Shown piece by piece: positions 8,397-17,540 of a DNA stretch of 64,000 nucleotides. Made by a program: the position numbers and the translations under genes. The stretch comes from Pseudomonas protegens (GTDB lineage Bacteria > Pseudomonadota > Gammaproteobacteria > Pseudomonadales > Pseudomonadaceae): NCBI RefSeq assembly GCF_003363755.1, contig NZ_CP031396.1:6170501-6234500 (forward strand). The letters are read 5' to 3'. The notes beneath the pieces are model-generated. The model was not told where the DNA came from. It saw nothing but the letters and a program-made list of their open reading frames with translations, and searched no databases. Every line of letters begins with the position of its first letter. The stretch's first letter is position 1.

Positions 8397-9338
8397 CTAT
8401 TCCCCCTGACGAAACACCAGCGCCTTGAGCCCACATTGCGGATCGGCATCGGGAAACTCTGGCGGGTTCTCCAGCCGCTGTTCAAAACGCAACCCCGGCG
8501 CTGCCTCGGCCATGCCCTCCAGCAGAAACTCCACGGTAAATGCCGGGTCGTTCATGCAGGCCAGCACGCAGCCGTTGGCTGTCAGCAACTCCGGCAAGCG
8601 CCGCAGGACGCGGGCATAGTCCTTGCCCAGGACAAAGCTGCCTTTCTGGAACGATGGCGGATCAATGATCACCAGGTCGTAAGGGCCACCTTGCTTGACC
8701 TTGCTCCAGGACTTGAACAGGTCATGGCCGAGAAAGCTCACCCGGCTGGTGTCGTGGCCATTGAGCCGGTGGTTGTCGCGGCCACGGCTCAGGGCCGCTC
8801 GGGACATGTCGAGGTTGACCACTCGCTCGGCACCGCCAGCGATCGCTGCTACCGAGAAGCCGCAGGTGTAGGCGAACAGGTTGAGCACGTTCTGGCCCCG
8901 GGCATGGGCCCGGACCCAGTTGCGCCCGTAGCGCATGTCGAGGAACAGCCCGTTGTTCTGCTTGCTGCCCAGGTCCACCTGGTAGCGCAGGCCTTCCTCG
9001 GTGATGGTGCAGGAATCCACCGGCGGGCCCAGCAGCCATTCGCCATGGCTGTCGGGCAGGTAGCGGTGCTGCAGCATCAGGCTGCGGGCGCCGCTGGCGG
9101 CCCATTGCGCGGAGTCGCCCAGCTCCACCAGCAGCAGCTTCAGGGCCGCGAGTTGTTCAGGCTCCGGCGCCTTGAACAGGGACACCAGCAGTACCCCTTG
9201 CAGCCAGTCCACGGTCAGTTGCTCCAGCCCCGGCCAGCAGCGGCCGCGGCCATGGAACAGGCGCCGGGTTTCGGTGGGCGCGGTGGCCAGGGCGGTTAGC
9301 AAGTGCTGGTTGAGGGTGGCGAGGGCTTGAGGGGTCAT
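8397..9338 (-). CDS. Class I SAM-dependent methyltransferase (RlmI/RlmK-type)
   Basis: 313 residues from the ATG at 9338. The C-terminal half is a Rossmann methyltransferase: SAM motif VLNLFAYTCGFS (151-162), NLDMSRAALSRGRDN (about 175-189) and the catalytic-site motif IIDPPSF (225-231). This order is typical of 23S rRNA cytosine-C5 and guanine methyltransferases related to RlmI/RlmKL, so rRNA is the probable substrate; the exact base is not predictable. The open frame extends upstream but without a better start. No obvious operon partner. Confidence 0.8.
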   Translation of the reverse strand: MTPQALATLNQHLLTALATAPTETRRLFHGRGRCWPGLEQLTVDWLQGVLLVSLFKAPEPEQLAALKLLLVELGDSAQWAASGARSLMLQHRYLPDSHGEWLLGPPVDSCTITEEGLRYQVDLGSKQNNGLFLDMRYGRNWVRAHARGQNVLNLFAYTCGFSVAAIAGGAERVVNLDMSRAALSRGRDNHRLNGHDTSRVSFLGHDLFKSWSKVKQGGPYDLVIIDPPSFQKGSFVLGKDYARVLRRLPELLTANGCVLACMNDPAFTVEFLLEGMAEAAPGLRFEQRLENPPEFPDADPQCGLKALVFRQGE

Positions 9339-9396
9339 CACGGTAACCGGCGATTTTCGGGGGCGGCATTTAACCACAATTGCCGGCGTCCGGCGC

Positions 9397-9843
9397 TCAG
9401 TCGATGTACTGCGCTCGCCCCGTGGCGCGCCAGTGTGCAAGTCGCTCGTCCATCACCGATGCCAGCCGGTCGTAGTTGATCCAGCTGTTTTCCACCCGGT
9501 AGAGGGTGCCCGGCTCGGGGGCCAGGATCTGTTCGTAGTCGCTGGAAAACCGACCGCTGTCCCGCCCCTTGTAGTAGGCCAGGGCAAAGGCATTGCCTTC
9601 GTCGTTGAAATCGCCGTCGCTGAGCTTTTCATCCAGTATCCGCAACAGGAACTCGCGGCCATCGAGGGTGCGGGCCTGGACTTGGCGGATCTCCTCTTCG
9701 ACATCGTCCAGCAGCTCCTCGCTGGCAAAGTCGTTGATCAGCATCCAGGCCAGGAACAGGCCGATGTGGGTGGCTCCGGCCGTGGTGGGCAGGTCGTCGG
9801 GAAAGTCGCCGCCGTAGTGCCAGGAGGCGTCGTCGTATTTCAT
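9397..9843 (-). CDS. DUF7832-type hypothetical protein
   Basis: 148-residue acidic protein starting MKYDDASWHYGGDFP, which I recognise as a widespread small uncharacterised family (DUF7832) often found in pseudomonads. No signal peptide, membrane segment or known catalytic motif. The ATG at 9843 matches the conserved N-terminus; in-frame upstream codons overlap the preceding gene and look non-coding. It lies 47 bp downstream of the ankyrin-repeat gene on the same strand, so the two may be co-transcribed. Confidence 0.75.
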   Translation of the reverse strand: MKYDDASWHYGGDFPDDLPTTAGATHIGLFLAWMLINDFASEELLDDVEEEIRQVQARTLDGREFLLRILDEKLSDGDFNDEGNAFALAYYKGRDSGRFSSDYEQILAPEPGTLYRVENSWINYDRLASVMDERLAHWRATGRAQYID

Positions 9844-9890
9844 GGGGACAGGTCCTGAAAGGTGAGAGGGGCGTGCAAGTTGCAGGGGCG

Positions 9891-10826
9891 TCACAGAATC
9901 GCGTTGGTCCATTTCGGGGTGCCGGCCAGGCGCCGCTTGACGCTGTCGATGCGCCATTGCCCCGCGACCCGTTTGACCAGGAAGCGATGCTCGTAGCACA
10001 GCGTCCGGGAGGCTGGATCACGCATCAGCACTTCGGCCTGGGCGGGCTTGAGCAGCTGGCAGCCCAGTAGTTGGTCGGCCTCGGAGTAGGTTGTGGGGTA
10101 ACCGTAGGAGGCTCGGGGGTAGGCCCGCGGCCGCAGGGTGCAGAAACGTTCGAGGAGCTGTTGCGGTTCGGCCCAGAAGGCCGCGTCGACAGCCTTGTGG
10201 TCCAGGGCATTGCCCCGTTGTTCCCAGGCCTCCAGCGCCAGGGTATAGGCCCGCACCTGGGTGACCGGATCGCCACTGTTGTCATCGCCTGGTGCCAGTG
10301 GCGGCCAGGGCAGGCAAGGGGCCGCCGCGGACGCTGGCGGCGCTCCGGCACCGGCCTGCGCCAGCTGTTGCATGATCTGGGTATGGCCCTTCTCTTCGGC
10401 CAGGGACCAGGCATTGCGCTGCTGGAAGTCCAGGCGCTGGGGATCGGCGCCGGCTTTGAGCAGCAAGCTCAGCATTGCCTCGTGCCCGGCCTGGGCGGCG
10501 TTCATCAGGGCAGTGCGTTGCAGTTCGGGGCTGGCGTGTTCGAGCGCTGCGCCATGGGCTATCAGCAACTCGGCCATGGCGCTATCACCTTGGCTGGCGG
10601 CCCAGGCCAGGGGGCTGTAGCCCAGGGCCTTGCACGGTTGCTGGACATTCGCGCCGCGTGCCAGCAGCAGCGCCACGGCCGGCCGGTGCCCGGCGATAGT
10701 GGCGGCCAGCAGGGCCGTGCGGCCGGTGCCCTTGTGCTGCCATTCAAGGTCCGCGCCGGCATCAAGGAGGCGCTCGATGGCCGCGAGATCGCCGCGTGCG
10801 GCGGCTTTTTCCAGTAGGTGAGACAA
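9891..10826 (-). CDS. Ankyrin-repeat protein with C-terminal NTF2-like tail
   Basis: 311 residues. About residues 1-165 form five ankyrin repeats, visible as recurring LLxAGADxxxxxxxGxTALxxA units (LLDAGADLEWQ, LLARGANVQQP, LIAHGAALEHA, LLKAGADPQRL). After an Ala/Pro-rich linker the C-terminal ~120 residues are polar and end in FLVKRVAGQWRIDSVKRRL, which resembles the last strands of an NTF2-like fold (tentative). Likely a cytoplasmic protein-binding scaffold; partner unknown. Confidence 0.8.
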   Translation of the reverse strand: MSHLLEKAAARGDLAAIERLLDAGADLEWQHKGTGRTALLAATIAGHRPAVALLLARGANVQQPCKALGYSPLAWAASQGDSAMAELLIAHGAALEHASPELQRTALMNAAQAGHEAMLSLLLKAGADPQRLDFQQRNAWSLAEEKGHTQIMQQLAQAGAGAPPASAAAPCLPWPPLAPGDDNSGDPVTQVRAYTLALEAWEQRGNALDHKAVDAAFWAEPQQLLERFCTLRPRAYPRASYGYPTTYSEADQLLGCQLLKPAQAEVLMRDPASRTLCYEHRFLVKRVAGQWRIDSVKRRLAGTPKWTNAIL

Positions 10827-11175
10827 GGTCGAGAATCCGTTCGGTCAGGGTAGAAACACCGCGGCATGGTAATGCTGCATGCTGCGTTTTTGCCACGCCC
10901 GATAGGCCCCTCATCGCCGTTCTGGCAGGCCAGTCGCGCTGGGCTACGTTGCGATAGGGGACGCTGGGTGCAGCCCGGGCCATTGTGAGCGTCGCCGGCG
11001 GGGACTGGGGTGAGGGCGGATCAATGACCGGCAGCACCGGCCCGGCCAGCGGAGCAATTCTGCGGCGGGCAGGGGTGTTCATGGACGCCTTCCGAAGGCT
11101 TGCGTAGGATGGCGCGTTCGCGTTCTACGCCGTTGCAGCCAGCGCTGCAGCCTCCCTTGCCAACAGGAGTCCGTG
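10827..11175. other. Intergenic region, nothing recognised
   Basis: 349 bp between the divergent ankyrin gene and acuI. I see no conserved gene, repeat family or clear promoter beyond the acuI ribosome site (CAGGAG, 11164-11169). Open frames through it show no recognisable protein features. Confidence 0.5.
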
Positions 11176-12159
11176 ATGTTCAAGGCCATTGTGATCGACA
11201 AAGACACTGCAGGTTATCGCGCCCATCTGAGCCAACTGGAGGAGGTGCAACTGCCGGCAGGTGATGTCACGGTGCGGGTGGCCTACAGCACCCTGAACTA
11301 CAAGGACGGCCTGGCGATCACTGGCAAAAGCCCGGTGGTGCGGCAGTTTCCCATGGTCCCCGGAATCGACCTGGCAGGCACCGTCGAAGCCAGCAGCCAT
11401 CCGCGCTTTCGCCCGGGGGAGCAGGTGCTGCTCAATGGCTGGGGCGTGGGCGAGAGCCATTGGGGCGGGCTGGCGCAGAAGGCCCGGTTGCAGGGGGACT
11501 GGCTGATCCACCTGCCAGAAGCCTTCAGCGCGCGCCAGGCCATGGCCATCGGCACTGCCGGCTACACCGCCATGCTGTGCCTGATCGCCCTGGAGCGCAG
11601 CGGCCTGACCCCCGAGCACGGCGAAGTGCTGGTCACCGGTGCCAGCGGCGGCGTCGGCAGCTTTGCCATCAGCCTGCTGTCGCGCCTGGGCTACTCGGTG
11701 ATTGCCGCCACCGGGCGGCCGGAAGAGGCCGACTACCTCAAGACGCTGGGGGCCAGCCGTATCATCGAGCGTGCCGAACTGTCCGAACCGGGACGCCCGC
11801 TGGCCAAGGAACGCTGGGCGGCGGCCATCGATTCGGTGGGCAGTCACACCCTGGCCAACGTCTGTGCCGGCACCGCCGCCGATGGTCTGGTGGCTGCCTG
11901 CGGGTTGGCCCAGGGCATGGATTTCCCGGCTTCGGTGGCGCCCTTCATTCTGCGGGGTGTGAGCTTGCTGGGGATCAACAGCGTGACCCGTCCCTACCAC
12001 GAACGGGTGCATGCCTGGGAGCGCCTGGCTGCCGAGGTGGACCAGCAGCACCTGCAGCGGATCACCCGCGAAGTGGGCCTGGAAGAGGCGTTGACCGTCG
12101 CCCGCGAACTGCTCGAAGGCAAGGTCCGCGGGCGGGTGGTGGTGGACGTCAACCGCTGA
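11176..12159 (+). CDS. acuI: Acrylyl-CoA reductase-type zinc-independent MDR oxidoreductase (AcuI/YhdH)
   Basis: NADPH-dependent medium-chain reductase; the AcuI/YhdH family reduces acryloyl-CoA to propionyl-CoA, removing a toxic electrophile. 327 residues from the ATG at 11176 (a GTG directly before it is an unlikely start), with CAGGAG upstream. Family marks are the N-terminal YSTLNYKDGLAITG, PGIDLAGTV, and the cofactor loop VLVTGASGGVGSFA (about 154-167). The cysteine set for structural zinc in alcohol dehydrogenases is absent, as expected. It is close to the usual ~325 residues and is monocistronic. Confidence 0.88.
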   Translation: MFKAIVIDKDTAGYRAHLSQLEEVQLPAGDVTVRVAYSTLNYKDGLAITGKSPVVRQFPMVPGIDLAGTVEASSHPRFRPGEQVLLNGWGVGESHWGGLAQKARLQGDWLIHLPEAFSARQAMAIGTAGYTAMLCLIALERSGLTPEHGEVLVTGASGGVGSFAISLLSRLGYSVIAATGRPEEADYLKTLGASRIIERAELSEPGRPLAKERWAAAIDSVGSHTLANVCAGTAADGLVAACGLAQGMDFPASVAPFILRGVSLLGINSVTRPYHERVHAWERLAAEVDQQHLQRITREVGLEEALTVARELLEGKVRGRVVVDVNR

Positions 12160-12294
12160 TACAAACCTCGGGCCGCTGCGCTGCCGGAGCGTCGCGTGCG
12201 GCCTTCATTGCTGCACCTTCCAGGACCGACGCGAGCCCCGTACCACGGACTGCTTCGCGGCCCTTCGTCCTCTTGATCCGAGGTTGCCTGCCCC

Positions 12295-13650
12295 ATGTCG
12301 ATTCCCGCCCAGCGCCCGCTCTGGCAGGTGTACCTGATCTTCCTCTTGCCCATGGTGCTGTCGAACTTCCTGCAGTCGTTCTCCGGCACGCTCAACGGCA
12401 TCTACATCGGGCAGATGCTGGGGACCCAGGCGTTGGCCGCGGTGTCGGGGATGTTCCCCATCGTGTTCTTCTTCATTGCCCTGGTGATCGGCCTGGGCGC
12501 GGGGGCCTCGGTGCTGATCGGCCAGGTCTGGGGCGCCCGGGAGTTGGGCACGGTCAAGGCGGTGGCCGGCAGCACCCTGTTGCTCGGCGCATTGATCGGC
12601 CTGCTGGGGGCGCTGCTGGGCATGCTGTTTGCGCGGCCGGCATTGCAGGGGCTGGGGACCCCGCTGGATGTGTTGGACGATGCGGTGGGCTATGCCCGGG
12701 TGATGATGCTGATCATGCCGCTGCTGCTGGTGTTCGTGCTCTTTACCCAGTTGCTGCGGGGCGTCAGCGATACCCTGTCGCCGCTGCTGGCGCTGATCGT
12801 GTCGACCCTGGTGGGCCTGCTGCTGACTCCGGCGCTGATTCGTGGCTGGCTGGGCCTGCCGCCGATGGGCATCCAAAGTGCGGCCTTCGCCGGGCTGGTG
12901 GGCAATATCCTGGCCATGGGTTTCCTGGTCTGGCGCTTGAGTGGCCGGGCCCATCCCCTGGCGCCGGATCGGGCGCTGTTCGCGGCGATGAAACTGGACC
13001 GGGCGATCCTCGCCAAGGTGCTGCGCATCGGCCTGCCCACCGGGGTGCAGATGGTGGTGATCTCGCTCTCCGAGCTGGTGATCCTGGCCCTGGTTAACCG
13101 CCACGGTTCCCAGGCCACGGCGGCCTACGGCGCGGTGACCCAGATCGTCAACTATGTGCAGTTCCCGGCGCTGTCGATCGCCATCACCGCGTCGATCCTC
13201 GGGGCCCAGGCCATCGGCGCCGGGCGCCTGGAGCGCATCACCCCGATCCTGCGCACGGGCCTGGCGATCAACCTGTGCCTGACCGGGGCCCTGGTGTTGC
13301 TCGGCTACCTGATTTCCCACTGGCTGTTGGGGCTGTTCATCATCGACCCCACAGCCCTGGTGCAGGCCGAACACCTGCTGCACATCATGCTCTGGAGCAT
13401 CCTGGTGTTCGGCTTCCAGGCGGTGGTGGGTGGCATCATGCGCGCCAGCGGCACGGTGCTGATGCCGGTGGCGATCTCGATTTTCTGCATCCTCGGGGTG
13501 CAGTTGCCGATGGCCTATCTGTTGGACGCGCACTTCGGCCTGCAGGGGGTATGGATGGCGTTCCCGGTGGCCTACCTGAGCATGCTGGTGCTGCAGACCG
13601 GCTACTTCAAGCTGGTCTGGCGGCACAAGCAGATCCAGCGGCTGATCTGA
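12295..13650 (+). CDS. MATE-family multidrug efflux transporter
   Basis: 451 residues, almost entirely hydrophobic, with about 12 predicted membrane helices in two six-helix halves. It starts MSIPAQRPLWQVYLIFLLPMVLS and contains MATE-like segments such as LNGIYIGQMLG near helix 2, GQVWGARELG, and in the second half QIVNYVQFPALSIAITASILGAQAIGAG. The family exports cationic drugs and metabolites using Na+ or H+. No partner gene or regulator is adjacent and the substrate cannot be read from sequence. Confidence 0.9.
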   Translation: MSIPAQRPLWQVYLIFLLPMVLSNFLQSFSGTLNGIYIGQMLGTQALAAVSGMFPIVFFFIALVIGLGAGASVLIGQVWGARELGTVKAVAGSTLLLGALIGLLGALLGMLFARPALQGLGTPLDVLDDAVGYARVMMLIMPLLLVFVLFTQLLRGVSDTLSPLLALIVSTLVGLLLTPALIRGWLGLPPMGIQSAAFAGLVGNILAMGFLVWRLSGRAHPLAPDRALFAAMKLDRAILAKVLRIGLPTGVQMVVISLSELVILALVNRHGSQATAAYGAVTQIVNYVQFPALSIAITASILGAQAIGAGRLERITPILRTGLAINLCLTGALVLLGYLISHWLLGLFIIDPTALVQAEHLLHIMLWSILVFGFQAVVGGIMRASGTVLMPVAISIFCILGVQLPMAYLLDAHFGLQGVWMAFPVAYLSMLVLQTGYFKLVWRHKQIQRLI

Positions 13651-13662
13651 GGCCGTTGCCGC

Positions 13663-13983
13663 TCAGGCGCTGCGGGGCGAGCCTCGGCCAAAGCCGTTGA
13701 CCACGATGTACAGCAACGGGCCGATGGAGACGAAGGCTGCCGTCAGCAGCAGGTAGGGCAGCACCGACAGCGCCGAGCGTCCGCGGGCCCGGGCGTCTCG
13801 CAGCATCCACAGTCCAGCCAGCAGCGCCATCAAGTACAGGTCGATGACCACCTGTGCAGTGTCGGATTGCGACAGCAGTTGCATGCCGAATTGCAGCAGC
13901 GACTGCTGTGCCTGGAGCAGGGTGAACAGGGTGTAGGCGCTGAAGGCCAGCAGGGTCAGCAGCGCGAGGTAGGGACGGGGCAT
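13663..13983 (-). CDS. DUF2834-type small membrane protein
   Basis: 106 residues with three hydrophobic segments (about 5-25, 45-60 and 75-95). The VDLYLMALLAGLWMLRDAR and FVSIGPLLYIV segments match the DUF2834 family of inner-membrane proteins of unknown role. The ATG at 13983 is the first codon of the conserved part. It follows the DUF6713-type gene by 26 bp on the same strand and ends 12 bp from the convergent MATE gene. Confidence 0.75.
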   Translation of the reverse strand: MPRPYLALLTLLAFSAYTLFTLLQAQQSLLQFGMQLLSQSDTAQVVIDLYLMALLAGLWMLRDARARGRSALSVLPYLLLTAAFVSIGPLLYIVVNGFGRGSPRSA

Positions 13984-14009
13984 GGTGGGTTCCTTGAGCA
14001 GGGAGGTGA

Positions 14010-14399
14010 TCAGTCGTTGCACGGGGAGCGTTGCCGGCCCAGGTCCAGCATCAGGTAGAGCAGGCCGGTGGCACCGCAGGCGAAGATCAGCGTTTGCGAC
14101 AGCAGCGAGTCGAAGAGGTACAGCGGGTGCTGCTGAAGGTTGTAGTGCAGCCCGGCGTGAACCACGGCAAACGCGGCCAGCAGTTGCCGGCTGGTCCGGC
14201 GCATGGCCTGGCGCGGGTGCCCGATCAGCCACATCAGTGCGACGCACAGCGGTACATGCAGCGCAATGAACCACTGCTGGCCCAGTGCCGGATCGAGGTC
14301 GCGCAAGCCATACAGCAGGCGCCACTCGGCTTGGGCCACGGCGTCCAGTTCATGGCCGGCGAACAAGGCCAGGCATAGGCGCCAGAGTGTTTTTCTCAC
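14010..14399 (-). CDS. DUF6713-type membrane protein
   Basis: 129 residues with four hydrophobic segments; the HELDAVAQAEWRLLY stretch and following helices resemble DUF6713 inner-membrane proteins. I place the start at the GTG at 14399 because AAGGAG lies seven bases upstream; the open frame continues for 19 more codons without a ribosome site. Probably co-transcribed with the DUF2834 gene 26 bp downstream. No function is known. Confidence 0.7.
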   Translation of the reverse strand: MRKTLWRLCLALFAGHELDAVAQAEWRLLYGLRDLDPALGQQWFIALHVPLCVALMWLIGHPRQAMRRTSRQLLAAFAVVHAGLHYNLQQHPLYLFDSLLSQTLIFACGATGLLYLMLDLGRQRSPCND

Positions 14400-14547
14400 T
14401 GTTAAACTCCTTGAACTACGGGGAGCGAACAGGCTAAGTGGCAACCCCCGGGGCACTCAATGACCTCCCAGGTCATAGACAGGCGTGGGGCACAAGCGCT
14501 CAGCTGGGCCGCACCGGACGACCAACACCCTCAAGGAATGAGTAGCG

Positions 14548-15006
14548 ATGAGTGACAACCAACAGCTTCCCCAGCCAGGTATCCCGCGGTTGATTCGTGA
14601 GGCTCGGCCTGAGGATGTGCCGGCCATGCTTGGCTTTGATGCTTACGCGCAAGCTCATGCCAGCCGAGGCCAGGCGCTTCGTGAGGCGGTCGGGCGGGGC
14701 CAGGTGTGGGTCGAGGTGGCGTGCGACAGGGTCGCCGGCTATGTGTTGCTCAAGCATGATTTTTTCGAGCAGGGGTTCGTTTCCCTGGTGGTTGTGGCAC
14801 CCGAGCAGCAACGTCAGGGGGTGGCACAACGGCTGCTCGCTGCCGCCGACAGGGCTTGTCGGACGACCAAGTTGTTCACCTCCACCAACCGCTCCAATCT
14901 GGCGGCCCAGGGGTTGCTGGCCAAGGCGGGTTTTCGCCCCAGTGGGGTGGTCGAGAACCTGGACGAGGATGATCCCGAACTGATCTTTTTCAAGCCTGTT
15001 CGCTGA
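14548..15006 (+). CDS. GNAT-family N-acetyltransferase
   Basis: 152 residues beginning MSDNQQLPQPGIPRLIREARPED. The acetyl-CoA-binding core is VSLVVVAPEQQRQGVAQRLL (about 78-97), with the R/Q-x-x-G-V/A loop, followed by the TSTNRSNLAAQGLLAKAGFRPSG motif of this fold. Substrate unknown. It lies 44 bp upstream of the XRE regulator on the same strand, so they may be co-transcribed. Confidence 0.87.
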   Translation: MSDNQQLPQPGIPRLIREARPEDVPAMLGFDAYAQAHASRGQALREAVGRGQVWVEVACDRVAGYVLLKHDFFEQGFVSLVVVAPEQQRQGVAQRLLAAADRACRTTKLFTSTNRSNLAAQGLLAKAGFRPSGVVENLDEDDPELIFFKPVR

Positions 15007-15050
15007 GCTGTCCGCCAACGGCTAACCCACCCAAAGGATGACGGAACCCG

Positions 15051-15860
15051 ATGATTGAACCCCTTGGACGCGTTCCCGCGCCAGCGCTGCCGGTCGGCGC
15101 GCAACTGCGCCAGCTGCGGCGCCAAGCGCGCTTGAGCCAGCTGGATCTGGCGTTGCAGGTGGGCATGTCGCAACGGCACCTGAGCTGTGTCGAGACGGGC
15201 CGGGCCCAGCCCAGCCCGGCGCTGCTGCATGGCTTGCTGAGCACCCTGGATACCCCACTGGAAATACGCAACCGGGTGTATCTTGCCGCCGGCTATGCCC
15301 CCCGTTATGCCGCCTTGCCATTGGACGATCCGGGCCTGGAGCCGGTGCGCGCCGCGCTGATGCACCTGCTCCAGGCCAACAACCCGGCGCCGGCCATTGT
15401 CATCGACAGCGGCTGGCAGGTACTGGCCGCCAATCGCGCCACCACGGCCTTGTTCGGGCTTTTGGGACTGCCGGCGGCGGCGCTGGAGCAAGGCTTCAAT
15501 CTGTTGGCGAGCCTGCTGCTGCCCGGTGGTTTTGGTGACTGCCTGATCAATGCCGAAGAGATCCGTCAGGTGGCTTGGCAGCGGGCGGCCCGGGAGGCGG
15601 CGCAACAGCCAGGGCTGGTGGCGCTGCTGGCGAGCCTGCCGTGTCCCGGCGAGGCGGCGGGTGCTGCAAGCCTGGCCACGCCGTTGCTGCTGACACGGGT
15701 GCGCGGGCCCACGGGCGAACTGCGTTTTCTTTCCACCTTCACCACCTTTGGCATGCCCCAGGACATCACTGTGGCGTCATTGCGCATCGAGCACTTGATC
15801 CCTGCCGACCAGGCCACCTGGCAGGCGCTGACCCAGGCCTGCGAGGCCGATCCGTCCTAG
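15051..15860 (+). CDS. XRE-family regulator with MmyB-like ligand domain
   Basis: 269 residues. The N-terminal helix-turn-helix (about residues 13-70) has LRQLRRQARLSQLDLALQVGMSQRHLSCVETGRAQPS. The C-terminal ~180 residues have the MmyB-like pattern: PALVIDSGWQVLAANRA-type, NLLASLLLPGG and the ending LRFLSTFTTFGMPQDITVASLRIEHLIP. Such PAS-like domains bind hydrophobic ligands, and the regulators commonly control an adjacent oxidoreductase or transferase gene. Here the neighbour is the upstream acetyltransferase. Confidence 0.85.
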   Translation: MIEPLGRVPAPALPVGAQLRQLRRQARLSQLDLALQVGMSQRHLSCVETGRAQPSPALLHGLLSTLDTPLEIRNRVYLAAGYAPRYAALPLDDPGLEPVRAALMHLLQANNPAPAIVIDSGWQVLAANRATTALFGLLGLPAAALEQGFNLLASLLLPGGFGDCLINAEEIRQVAWQRAAREAAQQPGLVALLASLPCPGEAAGAASLATPLLLTRVRGPTGELRFLSTFTTFGMPQDITVASLRIEHLIPADQATWQALTQACEADPS

Positions 15861-15910
15861 AGCGCCAAGGTGCGGGCCAGTTCGCCGCTGCGGTCACAAG
15901 GGGGGAGGCT

Positions 15911-16285
15911 TCAGGCGTGGCGGGTACGGCTCCAGCGCCGTGCCAGGTAGCCGTAGACCGAGAGGTTGATCACTAGAACCAGGCTGCCCAGCCAGAGCTG
16001 GATGCCCGGGGTCAAGCCGGCGGGGTAGATCAGTGGGATCAGGTAGTGCTCGATGAACCCGGCCCCGTAGCCATCCTGGCCGGCGGCGTGGCGCAACAGG
16101 TTTTCCCAGCGGGTCAGCGGGCATTCCAGGTGCAGGACTTCCACCGCCACACCCCAGGCCGCGGCGGGCAGGTGCAGCAGCATCAGCCGCGGATGGCGCA
16201 GCACCAGCAGGCCTCCCAGCAGCACGAAGACGATGAATGACAGGTGAAACAGCACCAGGCTGTCAGCGGCGATGCGGTAGAGCAT
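15911..16285 (-). CDS. DUF2784-type inner-membrane protein
   Basis: 124 residues, three to four membrane helices. The MLYRIAADSLVLFHLSFIVFVLLGG start and ECPLTRWENLLR motif are typical of the DUF2784 family. The ATG at 16285 is preceded on its strand by an AAGGAA ribosome site, which fixes the start. Convergent with the XRE gene. Role unknown. Confidence 0.82.
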   Translation of the reverse strand: MLYRIAADSLVLFHLSFIVFVLLGGLLVLRHPRLMLLHLPAAAWGVAVEVLHLECPLTRWENLLRHAAGQDGYGAGFIEHYLIPLIYPAGLTPGIQLWLGSLVLVINLSVYGYLARRWSRTRHA

Positions 16286-16472
16286 GAAGGTTCCTTGTAG
16301 GGGGGAGGCAGGTCCGTGGCGCAGGCGCCCCGGGCAATATACCGATGCCGTAACGATTGCACGAGCGCCTGGCAAAACGCCCCGGGCCTCGCAGTGGCGC
16401 TACCTATACTGCAAGTAGGCCAGGCCGGACAGTCGAGCCTGGCCTGGCCTTGCCTTCAGGGAGGGACTTGCC

Positions 16473-17525
16473 TTGTGCTCACTGGCGCTGCGTTGCTGTC
16501 GCCCCAGGTCCTGGTTGTTCAGCCTGGGGCTGGCGGTGCTGGTACTGCTCCTTCCTGGCTGCGCCAGCCGTGTCGCCGAACCCGTCGCCCAGGCGCCGGT
16601 CAGTCCGGCCGTCTGGCGTCAGGTGGACGGGGAACTGCTGAACGCCTCACGCTCCGCCACCCAGCAGGCTGAAGTCTATGCCCAGGGCTCCATGGAGCAT
16701 TGGCGCACACGGATCTATCAGCAGACTGACGAACACTTCATTCCCTGGTTCAGTGGCTACTGGACCCAGGAATGGCTGGCGCTCAAGGTCGGTTGGTATT
16801 CCCTGAACGACCGGGGCGATGACGCACAGGCTTCCAGGCGCCTGGCCGGTTACCTGCAGGAACAGTATCAGCAGCGGGTCCTGGCACCAGTGGCGCTGGA
16901 GATCGATGCCGATGGCATTACCGGCGAGGCCATGGAGTTCTATGTGCAGTTGCTGCGTCAGCAGGTGCAGCTCAGCACTGTGCGTCACCAGTTGCCCGTG
17001 CCGCAATTGGATCAGCATCTGGCGCGGATCATCGCCATCGATATTGGGCCCCAGGCCGGGCAGCGCGCTTCGTTGCAGCAGCTGTTGCAGGTCGAGCCGG
17101 TGGCCCGTCTGCCGGCCTATGCGCCGCTGTTGCAGCAGATTCATGCCGGGCCGGCGACCGATCAGGGGGAGGCGGCGCCGGGCGTGTCCCAGGTGGCCCA
17201 GGTCACCAGCGAGAAACTTCAGGCCCAGTTTGCCAGTCGCGGTGTGGCCGGTGCCGTGGCCGCCGCGGTGGGGCGGGTGGCCGGAGCGCTGATTTCCGTG
17301 GGGGTGGCGGGCGTACGGGCCCTGGTCCAGAGCAATGAGCGCGAGGACCTGCAGGCGCAGACCCGGCGCGATCTGGGCGTGGCCTTCGATCAGGCCTGGC
17401 TCAAGCAGTTGCATGATCCTGAGCACGGGGTCATGGCCGGGGTGTATTACCTGGCGCGGCAGATCGAGGCGCAGTTGCAGGCGTCGCAGCCCCTGGTGGA
17501 GCAGGGCCCCGGCTGGAGCCCATGA
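16473..17525 (+). CDS. Lipoprotein of unknown function
   Basis: 350 residues. It starts at a TTG (16473) placed correctly after GGGAGG (16460-16465); no in-frame ATG or GTG serves better. A basic N-region, a hydrophobic run and the lipobox LPGC put the lipidated cysteine at residue 30, so the protein is membrane-anchored. The rest is soluble and mostly helical, rich in Gln, with one small hydrophobic Ala/Gly/Val stretch (about 250-275). I do not recognise a domain. It is convergent with the flavin dehydrogenase, 15 bp apart. Confidence 0.75.
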   Translation: MCSLALRCCRPRSWLFSLGLAVLVLLLPGCASRVAEPVAQAPVSPAVWRQVDGELLNASRSATQQAEVYAQGSMEHWRTRIYQQTDEHFIPWFSGYWTQEWLALKVGWYSLNDRGDDAQASRRLAGYLQEQYQQRVLAPVALEIDADGITGEAMEFYVQLLRQQVQLSTVRHQLPVPQLDQHLARIIAIDIGPQAGQRASLQQLLQVEPVARLPAYAPLLQQIHAGPATDQGEAAPGVSQVAQVTSEKLQAQFASRGVAGAVAAAVGRVAGALISVGVAGVRALVQSNEREDLQAQTRRDLGVAFDQAWLKQLHDPEHGVMAGVYYLARQIEAQLQASQPLVEQGPGWSP

Positions 17526-17540
17526 ACCCGCGGCGCCAGG

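Noticed and set aside
12205..13626. A 473-codon antisense frame across the MATE gene, very Gln/His-rich
   Set aside because: Composition is the complement of a hydrophobic membrane protein.
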